From assembly GCA_019916065.1 (NCBI GenBank), contig CM034239.1:41246663-41310662 (forward strand): a stretch of DNA of 64,000 nt, written 5' to 3'. The position numbers were made by a program, and so were the translations under genes. Positions 1-9,681 of the stretch are shown here, piece after piece. Within the stretch, counting starts at the first letter, position 1; each line of letters opens with the position of its first letter. Below the pieces are notes generated by a model, which was not told the DNA's origin, ran no database searches, and was given only the letters and a program-made list of their open reading frames with translations. Origin of the DNA: Vitellaria paradoxa. Its lineage: Eukaryota; Streptophyta; Magnoliopsida; Ericales; Sapotaceae.

Positions 1-182
1 TTTACCATAAAGGATCACGCTTTTAATGCGTGATTGTTGTAAGTTTTTTATCACAGTTATAAGTTGTGATCGAAAAGAGGTGACTTACAATCTCACCTGA
101 ATTAATCACACTTTTGTGACCGAGATAGAAAGTGAAACATCACACCTAAAAGCTGTGATGTTTATACATTTTTGTAGTAGTG
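1..182. mobile_element. End of a CACTA (En/Spm)-like DNA transposon
   Basis: The last bases, TTTTTGTAGTAGTG at 169-182, are the reverse complement of a CACTACTACAAAAA terminus, typical of plant CACTA elements. Before it lie several short inverted motifs of the form ATCAC...GTGAT (around 13-34, 50-70 and 139-159), resembling CACTA subterminal repeats. Beyond 182 the sequence changes to the inverted kinase-upstream copy. The rest of the element, including any transposase, lies outside the window, so the 3-bp target duplication cannot be tested. Confidence 0.65.
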
Positions 183-2041
183 GTTTGATATTTACCCTCA
201 CACTGGTTATTTTGAAATATTTGTCATAGTTAAAATTTTTAGTTCACTTGACTAATATTATTAAATGAAAAATGTATGGTCAATGTAGAAAAATCATATT
301 AGATATCTTTTCTACCCTTTTAGACAATATAAAAAATGTTTAAAACACTAATGAGATATTTAAATGTTTAAAAAGAAATATCTGACGTCTCATGTTACAG
401 TTTAACTCCCTCTCCAAAATTACAGTCAATGTTTGAAAAGAGAAATAATAAAATAAACTAAAAACATTGCAAATTATTCGTTTGGCACATTATTCTTTTC
501 TTTTAACCTTTAAATATCCCTTAACCATCGGCGTATTGTATATTTTATATAATATGAAAGAATAAAAGAGATATCTTCTATGCTTTTTCTCATGTGATTA
601 CACTATTTTCCATTTAATTTTGATAACCAGATCAACGAAATAATTTATTATAATAAACATTTCAAAATAAAAGATGTGAATGTAAATTTAAAAATTACTT
701 TATAAAGTTTGAGGTAGATATTTTTTTCTTTTAATCTTTTGTGTATTAAATATAAGTATTGATTGTAAAATTAATTGTGCTATTAAAATTTTGAATCACG
801 TATAAAAGAATATTCAAAATATACGAATAATTCATAACTTAAATATCTAAGGCTATTTAAAATTTGAATTTAACTGTTTTTTTGTTTTTTATTATTAATG
901 ATAAGTAATGGATAACTTACAAAAGAAGAAAAATAAGTGATAAACTAAATTAAATATTAATAATAAAATTGATTCGACAATAAAAAAATTAAATTATATA
1001 AGAAAGTATTTAAATTTTAGGGAGCTAAATTATAAAATAAAATATTTTAATCCAAAAATTTACACAAAATATCATTTTTAATCCAAAAATTTTAACGTTT
1101 TGAGTCAGGCTCTTTTTGAAGTTTCAAAATTTTCTAAAAAATTCTGAAAAATTTTAAAATTTTTTACTTTCTTTTAATTAAATTTTATCACGAGTCATTT
1201 GTACGTCACTTTAATATCAACTTTTAATTTTTTTTAAAGTGACAAAAAAGTCATAAAAATTAATGAAAACTGTAAATTTATAATTCATGTAGTAAAAAAA
1301 AATAAGTAATTTTTAGAAATTTATAATAGTTTACTGATAATAATTTCAAAGTTTCAAACGGAATTGAGAATGAATCAAACCTGAAATTACCTTCTGCATC
1401 TGACCGACTAACTCATTGGCTCTTCATAAATATATGATTTATTGAAGTTTCAATAAGTTTGGGCAACTTGGTCCTGGACACCGACTAGAATTAAAGCTGG
1501 CCGTAGACTTTATATCCTAATCTTTGAAGAAAAGTCATAGAAAGACTTTTGAAGTATCTAACCTGGGAAGAATGGCGTTGACGGCAGAACCGGTGCATTT
1601 ACGCAGCGGCGCACGATATGTCTATTTGGTTACCATTGACATTTGCCACAAAATACGATGATTTAAGGGCTCCGTAATTTAAATAATTTACCCCCGTTCC
1701 TAGTCATAGGAGCCAATTAAAAAAGATGCACCTGACATGCACTGATGCTATTTACCAGCTCTACCCGAATCCAAAAAAATGACCGATGACTGTCTCTTTG
1801 GTCAGGTCATTGTGGCCCCTGGCAAAAGAGTAGAAAAGGACGGATTACATTACACGCTCCCAATTGAAAAAAAGTAAAATGATTGATGTTAATTACCCAA
1901 AAAGAAAAACAAAAAAAAAAAGGTATAATGATTAATGTTGAAAATACAAACATTCGGGGTAACAAAACGTATCGTTAGTGCTCAAAAAGTCAATTCAACA
2001 AAAATCAGTCCAAATGCATTTTGAAATTGTCTCAGGGCCTC
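183..2041 (-). repeat. Inverted diverged copy of the kinase upstream region
   Basis: Read on the minus strand, this stretch follows the upstream regions of both kinase copies (about 6830-8745 and 48245-49880). Landmarks: 1955-2036 matches the reverse complement of 6815-6900 and 48242-48325; 1462-1505 matches that of 48508-48555; 1368-1402 matches that of 7615-7650; 200-310 matches that of 8630-8740. Identity by eye is about 75-85 percent with many indels. The gene-proximal end points left. No coding sequence is seen here; it is an orphan promoter-side fragment. Confidence 0.75.
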
Positions 2042-3422
2042 TGTTGGAAATTTTATTGTACATTAGTAAATTTATACCCAAAATAAAATTCCAGTCTTTG
2101 TAAATATAAATTTACGCTAAAATGTTAGAGTTTTAAGACAATAAAAAATATGTTGAGCTCAAAATAAGTTTGAAAGACTGCAAAACTCAGACAACTAGAT
2201 TTAATTATTTCATGCGCTAGAAGTTCGTTTTGACTTGTTGGATAATACTAAGAACCTGTTTCTAGACATAGACCATGTGAAAAGCTCGATTTGAGCTATG
2301 GATGACTACAAAAAGGCCGTATAATGACTTTTCATATGAGGATCGTAGTGACTGGCTTTCACGTTGTGTTTCAGAAATTCTATACATCCGAATTTCATTC
2401 ATATATATTCTAAAACGCACCTACTGTTTTCCATAAAGAAAAACATTTCACAAGGGAAAGAAAGATCAATTGCGAAGTGTTTTCTCATTACTTAACCCCA
2501 AACATTGAGTGTGCGTGATTCGGATGAGTTTGAATCGTTAGTGTTGTGAATTTAGCGCACTATCATATGTTTGGTCTGTCTCCATGAATTCCAAAAAAGT
2601 GTCTTCCACAAGGTTTAGGTGCATCAATAATTCGAGTAAAAAAAGTCAACAATATAGGTTTGTAAATTTGAGTCTACTGCAAGGTTAATATTTTGTAACC
2701 AATTTGCTATCTAGTAAAAGATTTGAGATTTTTCAGTTTAAGTTTTCCTTATTAGATCTTGTCTTCTTATTTATTATTTCATTGTATTGTTTGGAAATTC
2801 AGGTTTTAGTTTATATATTATTACACAAATGTGGCGGACTACGCAAAAGTATGATGTTAACAAAGAGACTCTTTTGCACCACCAAAAAAATACAGCTTTG
2901 TATTAGGATACGACACATGTCATACTAATTTTAATTAAGTATCTAATAAAGATTTATAAAAGTTAAAAAAATTAATAAAAATTAAAAAAATTGATGAAAG
3001 ATAAAATTCATTAGTAAAAATTAAAAATGTGTTTAATAAACAAAATTAAAAAAAATAAAATCGATCAGTATTTATTGTTGAGGGAGTCAAATTTAAACCT
3101 AGAAAAATTTTCAACTAAAACATTAACAAATAATATGCATTTATCTTAATTCCTCCATATCTAAAATTAATACATATAATTTAAGTTTTTATTTACATGA
3201 AACATGCTAAAACGTTTTAAAAAAAAAAAAAAAAACTACACAAATAAATTTAAAAGTTGCAAAAGGCAAAACGGATATATATAATACAATTAAGCTTTTT
3301 ACCATTAAAAAATAAACATATACAAAATAATAAATATATTAACATATAAATTAATGAGTCTTTTAATGAACACAAGTATATTTCCTTTTTTATGTGTTTC
3401 TTTTTCACCGAATCATGTTACG
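2042..3422. other. LTR-like fragment and AT-rich filler, no gene
   Basis: At 2042 the inverted upstream copy stops at sequence starting TGTTGGAAATTTTATTG, a form common at the start of copia-type LTRs, with a TATA-like CATATATATTC near 2400. I cannot find a matching right end or a repeat of the 5 bases before it, so a full LTR is not shown. From about 2930 it is A/T-rich low-complexity sequence. The 74-residue frame at 2704-2928 has no recognisable features. Confidence 0.3.
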
Positions 3423-6420
3423 TTCAAACAAAATGATAGTAGAGTAAAATAGTTAAAATAATTAATTTTATTTGCATATAAATTTTATATTTTTAAATAT
3501 TTTTTAACTTTTTATTTTTAAATATTTTATATTTAAAAATAATAAATCTGATGAATCGATCCAAAATCTGGTATGTTAACCATTATATTCAACGGATTTA
3601 GATGTATCGGGTCACAGAGAGCAACTCATGCCAAAGAGAGAAGTGAGAATATATGGGATCACGGCTCACATCTTTAGCCCCACACACACAAACAACACTA
3701 ATATATAACACGAAATAATTCTCATGTTTTACCAATCGTAAATTCGAATCCCAATTAACAAAAGTAAGCAAAACTTCAAATAACCTCAAAATCCAAAAAT
3801 ATAGCAACCAACAATGAAAATTAAAAAATAATGTTAAATACCGAGTCGTTACAAATCACTTATTGTTATGTGTGATTGATTTAACCACCATGATTTAGTA
3901 TTATTTAATTATTGTGCTATTTTTGTGATTTGACATGTATTCAATTATTTGAATTTTCAGTAATTACACTTTATCACTTGAAGCTTACTTTCAAATCATA
4001 TGATCTTTTATAATTTAAAAGTCAATACATAACCATCTTGTGATTTGGATTAAAATAAAAATTTAATAAAATATAATAAATTTAACTAAATTTGTGTCTT
4101 ATGAATTAAAATTGGTTTCTCAGAAATAAAAATATTTACGTTCAAACGAAATGATAGTAGAATAAAATAGTTAAAATAATTAATTTTATTTGAATATAAA
4201 TTTGTTATTTTTAAATATTTTTTAATTTTTAATTTTTTCATTTTAAATATTTTATATTTAAAAATAATATGTTTGATGGATTAATTCGAAATCAGATCCA
4301 TTAGTCATAAAATTCAACATACCTAGATCTATTGAGTCATAGAAAGCAACCCACATTAGAGTGAAAAGTGAGAATATATGGGGTCACTGGTCACAACTCA
4401 CACCCTTAGTAACATACACACAAAAAACGCTAATATGTATCACAAAATAATTCTCAAGTTAATTTTACTAATCGTAAGGTCGAATCCCAATTAACAAAAT
4501 TAAACAAAACTTCAAATAACCTCAAAATCTAAACATAGAGCAACTAACAACGAAAAGTAAAATAATATAAATTAATGAGTTATTACAAATCACGTATTGT
4601 TATGCGTGATTAATTTAACTACCACAATTTAGTATTATTTAAATATTGTGCTATTTTTGTGGTTTGACATCTATTCAATTATTTGAATTTTCACTAATTA
4701 CACTTTATTACTTGGACCTTACTCCCAACACATATGATCCTTTTAGTTTAAAAATCAACACATGACCATCTCGCAATTTGGATTAAAGCAAAAATTTGAA
4801 CAAATATAATAAATTTAATTAAATTTGTGTCTTATGAATTAAAATTGGTTTCTTAAAATTAAAAATATTTACATTCAAACAAAATGATAGTAGAGTAAAA
4901 TAGTCAAAATAATTAATTTTATTTGCATATAATTTTTTATTTTAACTATTTTTTAACTTTTTATTTTTCACTTTTAAATATTTTATACTTAAAAATAATG
5001 AGTTTGACAAATCGATTGAAATTCAGATTTATTAGTCATAAAATTTAACAGATCTAAATCCGTTGAGTTACAGAGATCAACCCACATCGGAGAAAAAAGT
5101 GAGGATATATGGGATCACTAATCACCACTCCCACCCTTAGCCACAAACACACAAACAGCACTAATATGTAACACGAAATAATTCCCAAGTTTTACAAACT
5201 TTAAATAACCTCAAAATCTAAAATATAAAAACCAACAATGAAAAGTAAAATAATATAAACTACCGAGTTACTACAAACCACATATTGTTATGCGTCATTG
5301 ATTTAACTACCACGATTTAGTATTATTTAATTATTGTGCTATTTGTGGTGATTTGACATCTATTCAATTACTTGAATTTTTAGTAATTACACTTTATCAC
5401 TTGGAGCTTGCTCCCAAAACATATGATCATTTATTGTTTAAAAATCAACAAATAACCATCTCGTGATTTAGATTAAAGTAAAATTATGATACAATATAAT
5501 AAATTTAACTAATTTTGAGCCCTGTGATTTAAAATTGGTTTCTTAAAAATAAAAATATTTATGTTCAAATAAAATGTTAGTAGAGTAAAATAGTGAAAAT
5601 AATTAATTTTATTTGCATATAAATTTTATATTTTTAAATATTTTTTAATTTTTAATTTTTAAATATTTTATATTTAAAAATAATTAGTCTAATAAATCAA
5701 TCTAAATCTATATCCATTAATTATAGAATTCAACGGATCTGGATCCGATAGGTCACATAGAGCAACCGACATCAAAGAGGGAAGTGAGAATATATGGGAT
5801 CACTGATCACCAATTACACCCTTAGCCGCATACACACAAACAATACTAATATATAACACGAAATAATTCTCAAGTTTTACCAATCGTAAATTCGAATCCC
5901 AGTTAACAAAAGTAAGTAGAACTTCAAATAATTAACCTCAAAATCTAAAAATATAGCAACCAACAATGAACAATAAGATAATATAAAATATCGAGCCATT
6001 ACAAAACGCGTATTGTTATGTGTGATTGATTTAACTATCACGATTTAGTATTATTTAATTATTGTGTTATTTTTGTGGTTTGATATCTATTCAATTATTT
6101 GAATTTTCAGTAATTACACTTTGGTGGTATTTGATTTACCAAACTCCACCAAAATTACAAAAAGTTACTAATCTTTTTCAATTAAATTTTGTTACGTATT
6201 ACTTTTGCATCAAATTTTTTGTATTTTTCTTCTACTTTTTTGTCATCCAAACACTGCATTTATCACTTGGAGCTTGCTCCTTAAACATATGATCCTTTAT
6301 AGTTTAAAAGTTAACATATGATTATCTCGTGATTTGGATTAAAATAAAATTTTGATAAAATATAATAAATTTAATTAAATTTGTGCCTTACAAATTAAAA
6401 TTAGTTTCAGAAAAATAATT
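3423..6420. repeat. Array of four ~0.7-kb tandem repeats
   Basis: The phrase TTCAAAC(A/G)AAATGATAGTAG recurs at 3423, 4141, 4874 and, slightly altered, 5564, giving steps of 718, 733 and 690 bp. The fourth unit is about 718 bp once a 136-bp insertion is removed. Every unit carries the same order of landmarks: a short AT-rich block, GATCAC / CCACAC(A)C, a Cys-less non-coding centre, TTGTTATGYGTG and ATATGATC. Units differ by substitutions and small indels throughout, so the array is not recent. No reading frame is conserved between units. A single related fragment lies at 36276-36440. Confidence 0.85.
6123..6258. mobile_element. MITE inserted in tandem repeat unit 4
   Basis: Units 1-3 of the array run CACTTTATCACTT or close to it without interruption. 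In unit 4 this is split: CACTTT, then 136 bp starting GGTGGTATTTGATTT and ending ATCCAAACACTGCA, then TTTATCACTT. That gives a 3-bp TTT duplication (6120-6122 and 6259-6261) and short imperfect terminal inverted repeats. This fits a small PIF/Harbinger-type MITE. It is absent from the sister units, which proves that it is an insertion. Confidence 0.65.
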
Positions 6421-7694
6421 TTTATGAAAATGGATAAATAACAGTATATTTTTACCAATTTTTTTAATGTAAAGATGAAACATTATTTAAAGAGACATAA
6501 AACACAATTTAGAGACAAATTTACGTTTATTTTTCTCAATATTGTCTTTTATACAATAATATACTAGTTTTCAGATCCTTAAATTTAATTAAATTTAACA
6601 AATTTTATTAGAATATTAGTTTTGCAAAATATAAATTTAGTTAAATCTCTATGAATTTTATTAGATTTATACTTTAATTCAAATTACTAAAAGATCATAA
6701 GTGGACTTTTGAATCAGATAATGATCATAATGAAACAACAGCTTGCTTCTATTAATCAAGCATAATGAAAATAGTTGGCTTCCTCATTAAAGTGTTGTGG
6801 TATGTAGAATGAGGGCCTGAGACCACTTCAAAATGCATTTGGATTGATTTTCGTTGAATTGATTTTTGAGCACTCACGGTACTTTTCGTTACCCCAAAGG
6901 TGTTAGAAAAAATCAAATTAATGGAGTAGAATATATATTGGCCAATCAGGAGCTGCGTTGACCTGATAAATTGATAGAGATAGTCAGCCATCATTCTTCC
7001 TAGTAATGTTACACTTACACCATTTTATTTATACTTTTCTTATACTCATGATGAGTTATGATCAATGTATTTTATTTAAAATCATCACAGCCGTTGGATG
7101 TCATCTTCTACGTGCTGTTATGATAATTTTGAGTAGACTATACTGGTCATGACCTGTCATAACCAGTGGGATGTAGAAAGAGTGTAAATAAAAGGATGTA
7201 AGTGTAGCATTACTTTTCTTCTTAGTTTTGATATTTTGAGAAGTTTTTCCTCCACTTTATTAATTTTTTTTTTGGTAATCGAAGAAATCACGCGCTGAGT
7301 CCTGTGGACTCACTGAGTTACAAACTTTCGAAAAGATTAGCGCGTTCTACTATCAAAATCTTCCACTTAAATATTTGACTTGTTCAAGAAAAAAATTCAA
7401 ACCCACAACTTAAATAGATCGCCCAAGTTTGAAACTCGCCACCTGCTTCTTTCCTCCACTTTTGTTCAAAGATACGATGATGTGAAGACAATGGCCGGCT
7501 CTAATTCCAGTCAGTGTCAACGGACCAAGTTCCCACACCCGCTAAGTTATGAAGACAATGGCCAGCTTTAATTCTAGTCAGTGTCAAAGGCCAAATTGCC
7601 CATGGCAGTACGTCAAAGATGCAGAAGATTTTAGGTTTGAATTCTTCTCAAAGTAACTCAGGAATGCTAGGATTTTTGGATTAAAATGGTAGTT

Positions 7695-7850
7695 GGGGTT
7701 GTTTGGCCTCCAACTAAATAATAAAATTTATCAAAAGTTATAAAAAATTTATATTTTTTCTAATTAAATTTTACCACATATCATATTTATATCAAATCTT
7801 TGTATTTTTACTATATTTTTTGACTAACTTTTTTTCAACCAAACATCCCT
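7695..7850. mobile_element. MITE-like insertion in upstream region of copy 1
   Basis: About 156 bp bounded by GGGGTTGTTTGG and its imperfect complement CCAAACATCCCT. Copy 2 around 48990-49010 continues through this point without it, so it is an insertion present in copy 1 only. The terminal inverted repeats are about 12 bp with one or two mismatches. The target duplication is not clean, so the exact ends may be off by a few bases. It has no coding capacity. Confidence 0.55.
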
Positions 7851-8979
7851 AAATACAAATTTTTGAATAAAAATACTTTATTTTATAATTTGGCTCCCTT
7901 AAATTTAAATGCTTTTTTATATAATTAAATTTTTTTTATTGTCGAATCAATTTTTTTATTATTATTATTTTGGATAAGTAATCCATCATTTATAATTAAT
8001 AACAAAAAACTAAAAAACTATTTAATTCATAATTTAATTAGCCAAAGAAATTTAAGTTATGAATTATTTGTATAATCTGAATATTCTTTTATTCATGGTT
8101 TAAAATTCTAATAGCACAATTAATTTTACAATCAGTAATGACACAGAAGATAGAAAAAAAAAAAAATCTAGCCCACGCTATATAAGCTAAATTAAATTAC
8201 ACTTTTTGTTTAAATTATAGATAAGTATGCTCATTTTTTTAAATTTGCACTCACACATCTTATTTTATATCATAATAAATCATTTTATTAATGTGTTCAT
8301 TAAAATTAGATGAAAAATAGTGTAATCACTTGAAAAAATCATATAAGATATCTTTTTTATCCTTTAAGATAATATAAAATATACAAAACACCGTTAGGAT
8401 ATTTAAAAGTTAAAAGCAAAGAATAATGAGCGAAGCAAATAATTTATAATATTTTTACTTTATTTCATTGTTTCTTATTTTTAAATAGTGACTTTAATTT
8501 TGGAGGGGGAGATAAACTAAAAAAAAAAAATCAAAAGTTGAAGAATTTTTTTAGATGTTTAAATATCTCAATGGTGTTTTAAACATTTTATATATAGTCT
8601 AAAGGGATAAAAGAAATATTTAATATGATTTTTCCACGATGATCACATTATTTTTCATTTGACAATATTGTCAAATGAACTGAAGAATCTAATTTTGACA
8701 AATATTTCAAAGTAAATACGACGAGTGTAAATTTCAAATACAATTTCAATTTTTACTAATTTTTTTAATTTTTAATAATTTTTTAAATTTTTATTAATTT
8801 TTTTTATTTTTATTAATTTTTACCAAACACTAACTAACAATTGACATCACTAGTATCGTATCCCAGTACAAATTTGCACTTTTTTTTTTTTTTTTAAATA
8901 CCCAACAGCGTCTCCTTTGTAAAACCACATTTGCCTATTAACAGCTTTCTCGCGGGATGAGTCAATCAACCATATTATA

Positions 8980-9140
8980 GGGTGTGTTTAAAATTGTATA
9001 AAATTATATTAAATTGTAAAAATAAATGTCTCATAATTTATGCAGTGAATGAAGAATTTAAATTTTACTGTTTCGTAATTTATATTTGTAAAAATTTATA
9101 AAATTTTATTTTATTTTTTTGGAGAGCTCCAAACGGAGCC
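8980..9140. mobile_element. 161-bp MITE, copy 1 upstream only
   Basis: The element starts GGGTGTGTTTAAAATTG and ends CCAAACGGAGCC, flanked by ATA on both sides (8977-8979, 9141-9143). Copy 2 at about 50140-50155 shows the uninterrupted site with a single ATA. Size, G-rich termini and a 3-bp AT-rich target duplication fit a PIF/Harbinger-type (Tourist-like) MITE. It lies about 540 bp upstream of the start codon of the intact kinase. Confidence 0.65.
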
Positions 9141-9574
9141 ATAATTCTCTTTCTGTCTTCCGACTAGCCAAAGAGGTCTGACTCATTCAACAAGGGGAGA
9201 AGCTTTCTTTCGCCAGCTTGAGCGTGCGAATTACTTGTAAATAATTGTGATAGATTAAAAATTCATAAAATTATGATAAACGCAGAGTTTCAAATTTTAT
9301 CAAAATTTCTTAAAAATTCTTTTAAAATTTTAATTTATTATGCACTACATAAATTATAAAACATTAATTTTTATCAATTTATATAAATTTTTTTTATTAA
9401 TCTAAACACACCCAAAGCGGGTAGTATTATGCTAATTATTTTTTAACAATTGTGAGAGAGGCTTGAAAGGTTGGCTCCGAGTGATTTGATAGTTTGCAAA
9501 AATGTCGTAAGGGCAAGATAGTCAATTCCGGATGCCTCATTGTTTTGACTTCTATTTCCTAACCATCAGCTTCT

Positions 9575-9583
9575 TATATAAAT
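9575..9583 (+). promoter_or_regulatory. TATA box of kinase copy 1
   Basis: TATATAAAT lies 99 bp before the start codon, leaving room for a start site near 9605-9615 and an untranslated leader of about 70-80 bases. The equivalent place in copy 2 has TATAAAT. An ATG at 9582 overlaps this box and is therefore probably not transcribed. Confidence 0.65.
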
Positions 9584-9681
9584 GGCCCGCGTTTCATTTC
9601 CGCACACTCACCTCAACCAAGCCGATCTTAGACTTTATATTCTAATATACAATTCTGATACCTCGCCTTTAGCGGAAAAAA

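Noticed and set aside
519..531. CTTAACCATCGGC, identical to the sequence before the TATA box of copy 2 (53942-53954)
   Set aside because: The surrounding alignment to the inverted upstream copy is in the opposite orientation and explains this place; a chance match.
2042..2930. Complete copia solo LTR
   Set aside because: The left end is suggestive, but no right end or target duplication was found.
3700..3760. B-box-like TTCGAATCCC in tandem units, considered as tRNA or SINE
   Set aside because: No convincing A box or cloverleaf, and the unit is far too long; left as a remark.
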